A stretch of 64,000 bases of DNA from JACKBJ01 sp964549495 (GCA_964549495.1 CAZJWJ010000008.1:1-64000); one strand, 5' to 3'; shown: positions 37,748 through 46,663, counted from the first letter of the stretch. A program made the numbers and translations. Notes: a model not told the origin generated them from the sequence alone.

Positions 37748-39235
37748 GTGAGCAGCGGCGAGGGCTTGTTGGACGCCATCCGAGAGGCCGACGCGCGCCT
37801 GGCGCTCTTCGAGCCGGGCGATCGGGTGGTGGTCGGCGTCTCCGGCGGACCGGACTCGGTGGCCCTGCTGGATGCCCTGCGCGCCTACGCGCCCCTCCGC
37901 TCGCTGCAGCTCCACGTGGCCCACCTGGACCACATGCTGCGCCAGTCCGGCGTGGCCGACGCGGCCTGGGTGCAGCAGCTGGCGGCCGACTGGGGCCTGC
38001 CGGCCACGGTCCACGCCCGCGATGTCGGTCGCCTGGCCGCCCGCCTGGGCCTCAGCCTGGAGAACGCCGCCCGACAGGCCCGCTACGCCTTTTTGGCCCG
38101 CGTGGCCGCCGAGCAGGGCGCGCGCGGCGTGGCGGTGGGCCATCAGGCCGACGACCAGGTCGAGACGGTGCTGATGCATTTTCTTCGCGGCGCCGGCCTG
38201 GACGGCCTGAGCGGCATGCAGACGATCTCCGACTACCCGCTGGACGCCGCGGCCATCGCCGCCATCGAGGACTTCCGTGCGCCGGCCGGCCGCCCTTGGC
38301 CGCCGCGCCTCCTCCGCCCGCTGCTCGAGGTCCCGCGCCGCGCCATCACGGCCCATCTGCGCGAGACCGGCATCGAGGCCCGGCGCGACGAGAGCAACGA
38401 GGATCCGGCCTTCTTGCGCAACCGCATCCGCCTGGAGGTCCTGCCGCTGCTCGAGGAGATCAACCCCCGCCTGCGCGATACGCTGCGGCGCAATGCCCAG
38501 GCGGTCGGCGGCGACTTGGACTACGTCCGCCGGGCGGTCGACCGGGCCTGGACCGAGGGCGTGGACGCCGGCCCCGACCGCGTGCACCTGCCCCTGGCCG
38601 GCTGGCGCGGCCTCCACCCGGCCATCCAGCGCCGCCTGCTGCGCCGCGCGGCGGCCCATCTGGGCACCAACGCGCGCGACCTGGGCCTGGACTCGGTCGA
38701 GGCGGCCCGCGCGGCCATCGAGGCCGGCGCCACCCTCAACCTGCCCGGCGGCCTGCGCCTGCACTCGACGGAGACCGGTTTCGATCTCTCCCGCGGCGGC
38801 CCGGCCATCCCCCCACCGCTCCCCGAGACCGAGGCCCGCAGCCTGCGCGTGCCGGGCCAGACCGACTGGCCGGGCGGCTGGCGCCTGGAGGCCGAGCTGC
38901 GCGAGCGCCGCCCCGGCGAGCCGGCCGCCGGCCGCGATCCCTGGCAGCTGCGCCTGGACGCCGATCGCCTGGTCGGCCCCCTGACCCTGCGCGCCCGCGA
39001 GCCGGGCGACCGCCTGCAGCCCCTGGGCATGGGCGGCCAGCACAAGTCGCTGCAGGACCTCTTCGTCGACGCCAAGATCCCCCGTCAGGTCCGCGAGGGC
39101 TGGCCCCTGCTCTTCGATGCCCAGCGCCTGATCTGGGTCCCCGGCTTGCGCGTCGACGAGCGCGTCCGCCTGGGCCCCGGCGCCCGCCGCCTGCTGGTGT
39201 TGCGCTGCCAGCCGCCGCCGGACGTCGAGCGCTGA
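37748..39235 (+). CDS. tilS: tRNA(Ile)-lysidine synthase TilS
   Basis: Converts the wobble C of tRNA-Ile(CAU) to lysidine using ATP. The PP-loop motif is VSGGPDSVALLDAL, followed by HVAHLDHMLR and GHQADDQVETVLMHFLRGAG. A C-terminal domain (RAREPGDRLQPLGMGG.KSLQDLFVDAKIPR) is present. The GTG at 37748 is preferred: the purine-rich aaggggggaag lies just before it and the protein begins SSGEGLLDAIREADARL. Upstream in-frame codons encode an Arg-rich stretch with no similarity. Confidence 0.93.
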   Translation: MSSGEGLLDAIREADARLALFEPGDRVVVGVSGGPDSVALLDALRAYAPLRSLQLHVAHLDHMLRQSGVADAAWVQQLAADWGLPATVHARDVGRLAARLGLSLENAARQARYAFLARVAAEQGARGVAVGHQADDQVETVLMHFLRGAGLDGLSGMQTISDYPLDAAAIAAIEDFRAPAGRPWPPRLLRPLLEVPRRAITAHLRETGIEARRDESNEDPAFLRNRIRLEVLPLLEEINPRLRDTLRRNAQAVGGDLDYVRRAVDRAWTEGVDAGPDRVHLPLAGWRGLHPAIQRRLLRRAAAHLGTNARDLGLDSVEAARAAIEAGATLNLPGGLRLHSTETGFDLSRGGPAIPPPLPETEARSLRVPGQTDWPGGWRLEAELRERRPGEPAAGRDPWQLRLDADRLVGPLTLRAREPGDRLQPLGMGGQHKSLQDLFVDAKIPRQVREGWPLLFDAQRLIWVPGLRVDERVRLGPGARRLLVLRCQPPPDVER

Positions 39236-39264
39236 GCCGGGGTCTGAGCCGGGGTCTGAGCCGA
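39232..39264 (+). repeat. 12-bp tandem repeat at the tilS stop codon
   Basis: ctgagccggggt occurs at 39232-39243 and 39244-39255, with a partial third copy after. The first copy contains the tilS TGA. The unit belongs to the G+C-rich GSEPGS-type repeats seen elsewhere in the window. Confidence 0.5.
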
Positions 39265-39291
39265 ACGCTGAATCGTCGCCGGAAGTGCGGT

Positions 39292-40866
39292 TCAGCCCCG
39301 ATCGGACCAGCGTGCCTCCGCGCGGCCCGCGGCCGGCGTCACCTGTATCGGCCACTCGGCCCGGTGCGACCCGTTTCCGCGCAAGGCAAACCAGACCACG
39401 ATGCCGAACCCCAATCCATAGAGCCCGCCGAAGATGGCCAGCCAGAATACGCCTCTGGAGATCGCGGCCCAGACCAGGAGCCAGGCGTAGGCGGCCAGGG
39501 TCAGCTCGAGCCAGCTCTGCCAACCGAGGTGAAGGCGATAATCGGAGTTCGCGGCAAGCGCGTGCGGGTCCCCCTGGCCGTCTTGGATCCCCGGCTCGTC
39601 CATCGGCATCGCGGCTCCATCCCCACGCTTGGGCGTCCGCTCGAAGCGACCCCCTCGACCGACGAGCGCCCCGACGACGGCCCGGCTCCCGGTCCAGGCC
39701 ATACCCACCGTCAAGAGCGCCAAGGCCGGATAGTCGCGCAGGAGTCTCCAGCCACGACTCTCCCCACCTTCCAGCGCCAGCGCGCAAGCGTAGAGCAGAG
39801 GCGGGCAGAAGGGCGCCAGGGTGAGCAGCGAGAGCGCCGGCGGGAAGCTCGGCGGCCACACGAGGAGCAGCGGTGCGCCGAGCAGAAGGGCCAGCATGAC
39901 CGGGTGGACCAGGTAGCCCGAGAGGGTGAGCAGGCCCAAGAGGCGTCGGTGCAGCGGCATGTCGGCAGCCAGCAGCTGGCGGCCCAGCTTGCGCAGGACC
40001 TGCACGGTGCCCTTGGCCCAGCGATGCTGCTGGCGGCGGTAGGCCGGCAGGCTGGCCGGCAGCTCGGCCGGCGCCACCAGATCGGGCAGCATGCGGATGG
40101 ACCAGCCGGCCATCTGGGCGCGGTAGCTGAGGTCGAAGTCCTCGGTCAGCGTATCGCCCTGCCAGCCGCCGGCCGCCTCGATGGCCTGGCGGCGCCAGAC
40201 GCCGGCCGTGCCGTTGAAGTTGAGCATCAGGCCCAGACGCGACTGGGCGGTCTGCTCGACCAGGAAGTGCCCGTCCAGGGCCAGGGCCTGGGCGCGGGTG
40301 AGCAGCGAGTCGCCGGCGTTCAGGTGCCCCCAGCGCGCCTGCACCGCCCCGATGCCGGGCCCCAGATAGGGCAGGGCCCGCTCCAGGAAGTCCGGCGGCG
40401 GCACGAAGTCGGCATCGAAGACCGCCAGGGCCTCGCCCTGCGACCGCTCGAAGCCGGCCGCCAGCGCGCCGGCCTTGAAGCCCTCGCGGTGGCCGCGCCG
40501 GATGACCCGGATGTCGACGCCCCGCTCGCGCCAGGCGCGAGCGCGCGCGTCGACGATGGCCCGGGTCTCGTCCTCCGAATCATCCAGCACCTGGATCTCC
40601 AGGCGATCGGCCGGCCAGCGCAGCCGGCAGAGCGCGTCGATGGCCCGCGCGGCCACGTAGCGCTCGTTGTAGATCGGCAGCTGCACCGTCACCCGCGGCG
40701 GGCGACCGTCGCTCGATTCGGCGCCGAGGCCACCAAGGCCCGCCATGGGCTCGGGCTGCCGATGCCGGCAACACCAGGCCCCGATGGCCAGGCCCAGCAT
40801 GCGGAAGCCGAAGAGCCCCAGGAAGCTGAAGCCGGCGGCGTAGGTCCAGCCGAGCAACAGGGACAT
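39292..40866 (-). CDS. Membrane-bound family-2 glycosyltransferase, cellulose-synthase-like
   Basis: Processive GT2 enzyme of the CesA/BcsA-like group. Motifs in order: QLPIYNERYVAARAIDAL; VLDDSEDETRAIVD; VFDADFVPPPDFL (the DxD); TEDFDLSYRAQMAGW (the TED, catalytic base); and RRQQHRWAKG (QxxRW, glucan binding). Membrane helices lie at the N-terminus and after QxxRW. The ATG at 40866 is preferred; the upstream extension to 40992 is Pro/Arg-rich and covers the promoter. No PilZ domain or BcsB partner is visible, so the polymer is unknown. A non-processive role (glucosylceramide-like) is possible. Confidence 0.88.
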   Translation of the reverse strand: MSLLLGWTYAAGFSFLGLFGFRMLGLAIGAWCCRHRQPEPMAGLGGLGAESSDGRPPRVTVQLPIYNERYVAARAIDALCRLRWPADRLEIQVLDDSEDETRAIVDARARAWRERGVDIRVIRRGHREGFKAGALAAGFERSQGEALAVFDADFVPPPDFLERALPYLGPGIGAVQARWGHLNAGDSLLTRAQALALDGHFLVEQTAQSRLGLMLNFNGTAGVWRRQAIEAAGGWQGDTLTEDFDLSYRAQMAGWSIRMLPDLVAPAELPASLPAYRRQQHRWAKGTVQVLRKLGRQLLAADMPLHRRLLGLLTLSGYLVHPVMLALLLGAPLLLVWPPSFPPALSLLTLAPFCPPLLYACALALEGGESRGWRLLRDYPALALLTVGMAWTGSRAVVGALVGRGGRFERTPKRGDGAAMPMDEPGIQDGQGDPHALAANSDYRLHLGWQSWLELTLAAYAWLLVWAAISRGVFWLAIFGGLYGLGFGIVVWFALRGNGSHRAEWPIQVTPAAGRAEARWSDRG

Positions 40867-40960
40867 CAAGGCCCGCTCCGCGCGGGCAGGGCGGCGGGGC
40901 GAGGCGAGGCGAGGGCAATCGCGGGGCGGGACGGGGGGCTGGGGGTGAACACGGGCCGGC

Positions 40961-40966
40961 ATTATA
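40961..40966 (-). promoter_or_regulatory. -10 box for the cellulose-synthase-like gene
   Basis: The minus strand reads a perfect TATAAT about 95 bases upstream of the ATG at 40866, in the gap divergent to the M50 protease gene. No clear -35 was found. Confidence 0.4.
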
Positions 40967-40999
40967 CACGAGGCGAGCGGCCGGCCGGCCAACTCTCGC

Positions 41000-41008
41000 T
41001 GCTATACT
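41000..41008 (+). promoter_or_regulatory. Extended -10 promoter for the M50-HD operon
   Basis: TGCTATACT is an extended -10 (TG, one base, TATACT, 5 of 6 matches), 61 bases upstream of the ATG at 41070. Confidence 0.5.
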
Positions 41009-41069
41009 CCTGGGATGTCGAGCGCCGAGGACGACCTCGGCGCCATCAAAGGGCAGGCTAGCACCGCAC

Positions 41070-41717
41070 ATGTTGCTCCTACGACTGGAACCCGCCCAAC
41101 TCGTCGCCCTGCTGACCGCCCTGGTGGTCGGCCTGAGCGTGCACGAGTTCGCCCACGCCTGGTCGGCCTTCAAGCTCGGGGATCGCACCGCCGAGCAGCA
41201 GGGCCGCTTGACCCTGGACCCGCGCAGCCACATCGAACCCATCGGCGCCCTGATGATGCTGATGGTCGGCTTCGGCTGGGCCCGCCCGGTGCCCATCAAC
41301 CCCTACACCCTGGGTCGCCAGGGCACCTTGCTGGTCTCGCTGGCCGGGCCGGTCAGCAACCTGCTCTTGGCCACCGGGGCGGCCCTCTTGATCCGCCTGA
41401 TACCGGCCGGACTGGCGCCGGTCGAGTCCTTCCTCTACTTCTTCCTCTACCTCAACGTGCTGCTGGCCGTCTTCAACATGCTGCCCATCGCGCCCCTGGA
41501 CGGCTGGAAGGTGCTGCTGGGGCTGGTGCCCCCGTCCACCGAGTTCCGCCTGCGCCAGTACGAGCGCCACGGCATGCTGATCTTGCTGGTGCTGGTCTTT
41601 GCCGGCTCCTTCCTCCCCGGAAACGTCGACCTGCTCTGGACCATTCTCGGCCCGCCGGTGGATGGCATCGTCGGGCTGCTCGGCCGACTGGCGGGCGTAC
41701 GGATCGGCCTTGGATGA
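41070..41717 (+). CDS. Small site-2 protease family (M50) membrane protein
   Basis: 215 residues, mostly hydrophobic. The zinc-binding motif is SVHEFAHAWSAFKLGD (HExxH at about residue 25-29). The second site is NMLPIAPLDGWKVL. SLAGPVSNLLLA is also typical of this compact bacterial and archaeal group, which lacks PDZ or CBS domains. Substrate unknown. Its stop overlaps the next start (ATGA). Confidence 0.9.
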   Translation: MLLLRLEPAQLVALLTALVVGLSVHEFAHAWSAFKLGDRTAEQQGRLTLDPRSHIEPIGALMMLMVGFGWARPVPINPYTLGRQGTLLVSLAGPVSNLLLATGAALLIRLIPAGLAPVESFLYFFLYLNVLLAVFNMLPIAPLDGWKVLLGLVPPSTEFRLRQYERHGMLILLVLVFAGSFLPGNVDLLWTILGPPVDGIVGLLGRLAGVRIGLG

Positions 41718-42241
41718 GCCCCCGCAGCGCCCGCTACCGCGTCGGGCAGGTCTTTGCCGCGCTGGCCGCGCGCCGCGAGCCGCCGGAGGACGGGCCGGCC
41801 CGCGAGATCCTGTCGCCGGCGCTCCTGGAGATCTACCAGAGCATGCCGGCCGAGGATCGGCGCCACGTGCAAGCGGTCCTGGCCGACCTGCGTCAACGGG
41901 GTGAGGCCGACGCGCCGCTCCTGCAGGCGGCGCTGCTGCACGATGCCGGCAAGGCCGGTGCGGGCGTCCGGCTCCTGCATCGGGTGATGCGGGTGCTGCT
42001 CTGGCGCAGCTGGCCGCGGGCCTGGGCCTGGCTCTCCGGCTCGCCGACCGGCTGGCGCCGGCCCTTCTGGGTGGTGGCCAACCATGCCGAGCGCGGCGCG
42101 GTCTGGATCGAGTCGCAGGGCGGCAGCCCGGAGCTGGTCGAGTTGGTGCGCTGGCACGAGCGGGAGGCGCCGGCCGCCTGGCGGGGCCGGCCGCTGGCGC
42201 GCTGGCATGCGGCCCTGGCCTGGGCCGACGCGCGGTCTTGA
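41714..42241 (+). CDS. HD-domain phosphohydrolase-like protein
   Basis: 175 residues. The HD motif is ALLHDAGKAG (about residue 78-85). A preceding helix contains DRRHVQAVLADLRQ, which supplies the first His, and ANHAERGAVW and VRWHERE supply later metal ligands. This is a complete, if small, HD domain, probably acting on a nucleotide or phosphoester. It is translationally coupled to the M50 protease gene. Specific substrate unknown. Confidence 0.75.
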   Translation: MSPRSARYRVGQVFAALAARREPPEDGPAREILSPALLEIYQSMPAEDRRHVQAVLADLRQRGEADAPLLQAALLHDAGKAGAGVRLLHRVMRVLLWRSWPRAWAWLSGSPTGWRRPFWVVANHAERGAVWIESQGGSPELVELVRWHEREAPAAWRGRPLARWHAALAWADARS

Positions 42242-42348
42242 GCAAGGGTTCCGCGGCCAGCGTGGGGAGGTGAGGATCCCGGCTGGATGACGCGGCGACC
42301 CGGATGGCGCGGAGACGACGAGACGAAACGAGCGAAGGGAGACGAGGG

Positions 42349-43371
42349 ATGGCCAAGCGAGGCAAGGGCAAGACGGAGGACGGCGAGGGCCGGCAGCCGG
42401 TCATCGCCATCGTCGGGCTGGGCTGGTTGGGGCGCTCCCTGGGGCATGCCCTGCAGGCGGTCAAGACCAGCTACCAGGTGGTGGGCCACGACCGCGAGCC
42501 GGCCCTGGCCCGGGCGGCCCGCGATTCCGGCGCGGTCGACCGGGCCGACTGGAACCTGATCGCGACGGTCGAGGAAGCCGACCTGGTCTTCTTGACCGAG
42601 CCCGGGGCGCAGATGCGGCAGAGCCTGGAGATCATCGCGCCGGAGCTGCGGCCGGGCAGCCTGGTCACCGACACGGCGCCGCGCAAGGCCGAGATCATGG
42701 CCCTGGCCGAGCGGCTCTTGCCGGAGGGCATCTCCTTCGTGGGCGGCCATCCGGTGATCACGCCCCCGCCCGGGCACCAGCCCGAGGACGATCCCTTGGC
42801 GGCCCGCTCGCGCTTCGAGGGCGCCACCTGGTGCCTCTCGCCGCTGCCGACGGCTTCGGATGCGGCCATGCGGGTGCTGGGCAACCTGGTGGCGGCGGTG
42901 GGCGCCAAGGCCTACTACGTCGACCCGGTCGAGCACGACAGCCTGGTGTCCGGCGCCAGCCTGATGCCCTTCGTCTCGGCCATGGCCCTGGTACGCCACC
43001 TGGGCCAGAGCCCCTCATCGGAGGATTTCGCGCGCCTGGGCGGCTCCTTCCTCTTGGAGGTGCTGGACCGGCCGGAGGCCGAGGTGGCCGGCTGGCTGGC
43101 CGACGCCCGGGCCGATCGCCAGGGCTTGGCCAGCTGGCTGGATCAGGCCGTCGACAGCCTGAGCCGGCTGCGCGACGCGGCCCGCGCCGAGGAGGGCGCC
43201 GCCTTCGAGCACCTGCTGGCCGAAGCCGAGGCCACCCGGCAGCGCTGGCTCTACCCGACCGACGAGCCGGACGAGCGGGCCCGCACCATGGAGGACATCG
43301 CCGAGCAGAGCTCCTTGCGCAACATGTTCTTTGGCCGGCTGGGCCGGCGCGACGACCCGGCCAGCGGCTGA
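42349..43371 (+). CDS. Prephenate-dehydrogenase-like NAD(P)-binding protein
   Basis: The N-terminus has a Rossmann motif, VIAIVGLGWLGRSLGHALQ. DTAPRKAEIM corresponds to the D..S.K stretch of the TyrA family, and FVGGHPV is the conserved His-Pro turn near its active site. The second TyrA signature (SHLPH) is replaced by VSGASLMPFVSAM, so true prephenate dehydrogenase activity is uncertain. Length 340 aa. The ATG at 42349 follows agggagacgaggg. No other aromatic-pathway gene is close by. Confidence 0.65.
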   Translation: MAKRGKGKTEDGEGRQPVIAIVGLGWLGRSLGHALQAVKTSYQVVGHDREPALARAARDSGAVDRADWNLIATVEEADLVFLTEPGAQMRQSLEIIAPELRPGSLVTDTAPRKAEIMALAERLLPEGISFVGGHPVITPPPGHQPEDDPLAARSRFEGATWCLSPLPTASDAAMRVLGNLVAAVGAKAYYVDPVEHDSLVSGASLMPFVSAMALVRHLGQSPSSEDFARLGGSFLLEVLDRPEAEVAGWLADARADRQGLASWLDQAVDSLSRLRDAARAEEGAAFEHLLAEAEATRQRWLYPTDEPDERARTMEDIAEQSSLRNMFFGRLGRRDDPASG

Positions 43372-43393
43372 GCCGCGCGGGAGCTGGCGAGCG

Positions 43394-44635
43394 ATGAAAG
43401 GCCGGGACGGCCGGATGCCGCGGCGCATCCTGATGGTGGCGCCCACCTCTTTCTTTGCCGACTACGGCTGCCACGTGCGCATCCTGGAGGAGGCGCGGGT
43501 GCTGCGGCGCATGGGCCTGCAGGTGACCATCTGCACCTATTACACCGGGCGCGACCTGGACGGTCTGGACATCCGCCGCACCATGGCCATCCCCTGGCGC
43601 CGCGACTACGAGGTGGGCTCCTCGCGGCACAAGATCGCCTTCGACGCCCTGCTGGGCTGGACTTCGCTGCGTGCGGCCCTGGCCATGCGGCCCAAGCCGG
43701 ACCTCATCCACGGCCACCTGCACGAGGGCGCCCTGATCGGCGGCCTCTTGGCGCGCGCCTTGCGCCGGCCCCTGGTCTTCGACTTCCAGGGCAGCCTGAC
43801 GGCCGAGATGGTCGACCACGGCTTCCTGCGCTCCGAGGGCCGCGCCCTGGGCCCGATGCGGCGGCTGGAGCGCTTCATCGACCACCTGCCGCAGGTCATC
43901 GTCACCAGCTCGGCCCACGCGGCCGAGCATCTGCAGGCGGACTTCGGGGTGCCCGAACGGCGCATCTTCACCCTGCCGGACTGCGTGGACACGCATGCCT
44001 TCCGGCCGGCGGCGCTGGAGATGCCGGCGCGGCGGGCGACCCGGCGCGCCCTCGGCATCCCGCCGGGCCGGCTGGTGGTGGCCTACCTGGGCCTCCTGGC
44101 CCGCCATCAGGGCACGGACCTGCTGCTGGAGGCGGCGCGCCAGGTTGTGGCGGCCCGGCCGCAGGCGCATTTCTTGATCATGGGCTTTCCGGGCGTCGAG
44201 GTCTACCAGGCCATGGCGGCCGATCTGGGCATCGCGGATCACGTGAGCTTTACCGGCCGGGTACCCTACGAGTTGGCACCGGAGCGCCTGGCCTTGGGCG
44301 ACATCGCGGTGGCGCCCAAGATCAGCGCCACGGAAGGATCGGGCAAGCTGATGAACTACATGGCCATGGGGCTGCCGGTGGTGGCCTTCGACCTGCCGGT
44401 CAGCCGCGAGTACCTGGCCGGCGACGGCCGGCTGGCGCCGCCGGGCGACGTGGCCGGCCTGGCCGATGCCATCGTCGACCTGCTGGACCGGCCCGAGGAG
44501 CGCCGGGCGATGGGCGACCGCCTGCGCCTGCGCGCCCTGAGCCACTACGACTGGTCGCGCGGCGGGCAGCGCCTGCTGGAGGCCTACGCGCGGGCCCAGC
44601 GCGGGCGCGAGCTGCAAGAGGCGGTGAGCTCGTGA
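43394..44635 (+). CDS. Family-4 glycosyltransferase
   Basis: GT-B fold retaining glycosyltransferase. RILMVAPTSFFADYGCHVRILEEARVL is the N-terminal strand and glycine-loop region. DLIHGHLHEGALIGGLLA follows. The C-terminal domain has VVAYLGLLARHQGTDLLLEA, HVSFTGRVPYE, and the nucleotide-sugar site ISATEGSGKLMNYMAMGLPVVA. Length 413 aa. Its stop overlaps the GTG of the export permease (GTGA), so it likely builds the glycan that the permease exports. Confidence 0.88.
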   Translation: MKGRDGRMPRRILMVAPTSFFADYGCHVRILEEARVLRRMGLQVTICTYYTGRDLDGLDIRRTMAIPWRRDYEVGSSRHKIAFDALLGWTSLRAALAMRPKPDLIHGHLHEGALIGGLLARALRRPLVFDFQGSLTAEMVDHGFLRSEGRALGPMRRLERFIDHLPQVIVTSSAHAAEHLQADFGVPERRIFTLPDCVDTHAFRPAALEMPARRATRRALGIPPGRLVVAYLGLLARHQGTDLLLEAARQVVAARPQAHFLIMGFPGVEVYQAMAADLGIADHVSFTGRVPYELAPERLALGDIAVAPKISATEGSGKLMNYMAMGLPVVAFDLPVSREYLAGDGRLAPPGDVAGLADAIVDLLDRPEERRAMGDRLRLRALSHYDWSRGGQRLLEAYARAQRGRELQEAVSS

Positions 44636-45522
44636 CGGCCGGCTTCCCGGCCAGCGAGCCGGCGGTCTCGGTATCCGGCCGCGAGCGCGACCTGCGCGGC
44701 CGGCTGGCCGAGCTCTGGAGCTACCGCCACCTGGTGGGCAACCTGGTGGTGCGCGACCTGAAGGTGCGCTACAAGAACTCGGTCCTGGGCTTCTTCTGGT
44801 CGCTGGTCAACCCGCTCTTGATGATGCTGGTGCTGTCGGTGGTCTTCGGCTTCTTCTTCCCCATCGGCCAGGCCCGCGCGCCGCATCTGTTCATCCTGGT
44901 GGCCATCCTGCCCTGGAACTGGTTCAACGCGGCGGTGGCCGGCGGCGTGGGCAGCATCACGAACAACGCGCCCCTGATCAACAAGGTCTACTTTCCGCGC
45001 GAGGTCCTGCCCATCAGCATCGTCCTGGCCGAGCTGGTCAACTTCCTCTTTGCCCTGCCGGTGCTCTTGGCCATCATCGGCCTGACGGCCGAGGTGCAGA
45101 TCACCCGCTTCGCGCTCTGGCTGCCCGTGATCCTGCTCATCCAGGTGATCTTCACGCTGGGCTTCGTGCTCATCCTGGCCACGGCCAACGTCTACTACCG
45201 CGATACCCAGATGATCATGGACGTGGTCCTGATGGCCTGGTTCTTCCTGACGCCGATCTTCTACGACAGCGAGATGTACGACCGCTACGCGCTGGAGATC
45301 GCCGGCCAGTCCATCGACGGCTCGCGCATCGCCTTCATCGTCAACCCCATGGCCAGCCTGATCGCCAACTACCGCGTGGCCCTCTACGGCTCGATGCAAG
45401 GCCCGCCCTCCACCCCCGACCTACTCTTCCTCATCCGCACGGCCCTGACGGCGGTGGCGGTGCTGGTGGCCGGCTACTGGGTCTTCCACCGCTACAGCGG
45501 AGAGTTCGGCGAGGAGGTCTGA
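44632..45522 (+). CDS. ABC-2-type polysaccharide export permease (Wzm/TagG/RfbA-like)
   Basis: Inner-membrane permease for export of a lipid-linked polysaccharide or teichoic-acid-like polymer. The opening LWSYRHLVGNLVVRDLKVRYKNSVLGFFWSLVNPLLMMLVLSVVF is the family signature. Six hydrophobic helices follow, with KVYFPREVLPIS and NVYYRDTQMIMDV. Length 296 aa. The matching ATP-binding subunit (Wzt/TagH) normally follows directly, but the next gene here is a convergent toxin gene and no such ATPase is in the window. The start is a GTG overlapping the glycosyltransferase stop. Confidence 0.9.
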   Translation: MTAGFPASEPAVSVSGRERDLRGRLAELWSYRHLVGNLVVRDLKVRYKNSVLGFFWSLVNPLLMMLVLSVVFGFFFPIGQARAPHLFILVAILPWNWFNAAVAGGVGSITNNAPLINKVYFPREVLPISIVLAELVNFLFALPVLLAIIGLTAEVQITRFALWLPVILLIQVIFTLGFVLILATANVYYRDTQMIMDVVLMAWFFLTPIFYDSEMYDRYALEIAGQSIDGSRIAFIVNPMASLIANYRVALYGSMQGPPSTPDLLFLIRTALTAVAVLVAGYWVFHRYSGEFGEEV

Positions 45523-45565
45523 GGGCCGCAGTTCGGGCGCGGATCATCACATCCGACCCGGCCTA

Positions 45566-45997
45566 TCACGCGACTCCTGGTGGCTCGATGCGCTCGATGC
45601 CGGGCTGCCGGCCGAGACCACGGTCGAAGCTCAACAGCCGACCATCGGTTTCGTCCAGCGCTTGGCTGACATGCAGCGCGTCGCCGAATCCCAACGCTGG
45701 AGTCGTGGCGAATCGATCGAGCGCCCGCTCGATCAAGGTCAGGTCCAGGACCCGCACACCACGTGCGCGCAGGATGGGCCTCAGAAGCTCACGTATGTCT
45801 CCCGCCTCGAGCGCATAGAGCTGCTGGGACCCGAGTACGTAGACGACCTCGGACACCACGGTGACCGAAATGACGAGGCGGATCTCCCCGCGCTCAGCCC
45901 GCTCGAAGACGGCGCGCGCCGCGCGGGCCTGCTCCGGCTGATCTCGGGTGAGCATGCGGATGATGACGTTGGCATCGACCAGCCAACTATCGACCAT
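45566..45997 (-). CDS. VapC-like PIN-domain ribonuclease toxin
   Basis: 143 residues with the four acidic PIN residues in place: Asp8 in LVDANVIIR, Glu in VVSEVVYVL, Asp in GFGDALHVSQ and Asp in SFDRGLG. VapC toxins cleave tRNA or rRNA. The start overlaps the antitoxin stop by 11 bases. It marks the right-hand entry to the defence island. Confidence 0.88.
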   Translation of the reverse strand: MVDSWLVDANVIIRMLTRDQPEQARAARAVFERAERGEIRLVISVTVVSEVVYVLGSQQLYALEAGDIRELLRPILRARGVRVLDLTLIERALDRFATTPALGFGDALHVSQALDETDGRLLSFDRGLGRQPGIERIEPPGVA

Positions 45998-46250
45998 GCC
46001 GGTTCTCGCGCTCGGCTTCTTCGGTCACGGCGATATCGATCATCTCGCGGTCAGATCGATCGCGCTCCAGAGCCGGCACGGCCATGACGACCGAGTCGAG
46101 GCTGTGCGCGGCCCGCTCGATGTAGACACGGCCATCCTCACCGACGATGAACACGAGCTTGTCGGATGCCCGAAGCTCCAATCGCTTGCGGATGCCGGCC
46201 GGCACCGTCACTTGCCCTCGCCCTGTCACCGTGGCTGTCTCTGTTTGCAT
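45987..46250 (-). CDS. AbrB/SpoVT-type antitoxin
   Basis: 87 residues. TVTGRGQVTVPAGIRKRLEL..SDKLVFIVGEDGRVYIER is the swapped-hairpin AbrB DNA-binding fold. The C-terminal helical tail should bind and neutralise the PIN toxin encoded just downstream. The ATG at 46250 has aggggtg upstream; the longer reading to 46301 covers the operator. It probably binds the repeats at 46297-46340 to autoregulate. Confidence 0.87.
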   Translation of the reverse strand: MQTETATVTGRGQVTVPAGIRKRLELRASDKLVFIVGEDGRVYIERAAHSLDSVVMAVPALERDRSDREMIDIAVTEEAERENRHGR

Positions 46251-46296
46251 GATCACCCCTCCGCACGCGCACTCGGAGCTCAGGGTCCGAGTCGAT

Positions 46297-46340
46297 CGCA
46301 TTGCATTATTCTATCGCAATGCATCGCAAGAGCGCAATGC
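46297..46340 (-). promoter_or_regulatory. Toxin-antitoxin promoter with three 18-bp-spaced operator half-sites
   Basis: On the minus strand TTGCGC (46337-46332) and TAGAAT (46313-46308) are separated by 18 bases. Three 8-bp half-sites lie here: cgcattgc at 46297-46304 (inverted), and cgcaatgc at 46315-46322 and 46333-46340. Each begins exactly 18 bases after the previous. They flank and overlap the promoter, as expected for autoregulation by the antitoxin or the complex. Confidence 0.65.
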
Positions 46341-46405
46341 GGTCGATCCGACCATGCAGGCCATCCGCGACGGACTCAGGACTCGTCGTCATTCGCGCTC
46401 GCGTG

Positions 46406-46663
46406 CTACAGCGAAGAGCGAAATGCCTCCAAATCGTTCACCTCGAGGATCCGGCGGTGCAAGGCTTCCAGTCGCTCCGGATCCGCGATGGTCTCGATCT
46501 GAGGCATGAGCGCAAGGCCTTCGTCGCCAAAGCGAAACGCCAACAGTCTTCGGATGGCATCGAGGAAGGCGGCCTGCCGGCCGATGGCCTCTCCCTCGAC
46601 TCGGCCTTCTCGTCGGCCTTCTTGTCGACCTTCGTGGTGAAGTTGCTCAGCGATCGTGGCCAC
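46406..46663 (-). CDS. Small protein resembling the C-terminus of Rpn/PD-(D/E)XK transposase-like nucleases
   Basis: 85 residues starting at a GTG, chosen because aggaggg lies 7 bases upstream. A Glu/Gly/Arg-rich segment (HHEGRQEGRREGRVEGEAIGRQ) leads to LDAIRRLLAFRFGDEGLALMPQIETIADPERLEALHRRILEVNDLEAF, the pattern seen at the C-terminus of Rpn-family and DUF4351-type proteins. The N-terminal nuclease domain is absent. Either an internal remnant that kept its own start, or a functional short regulator as described for rpn genes. Related to the next gene. Confidence 0.6.
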   Translation of the reverse strand: MATIAEQLHHEGRQEGRREGRVEGEAIGRQAAFLDAIRRLLAFRFGDEGLALMPQIETIADPERLEALHRRILEVNDLEAFRSSL

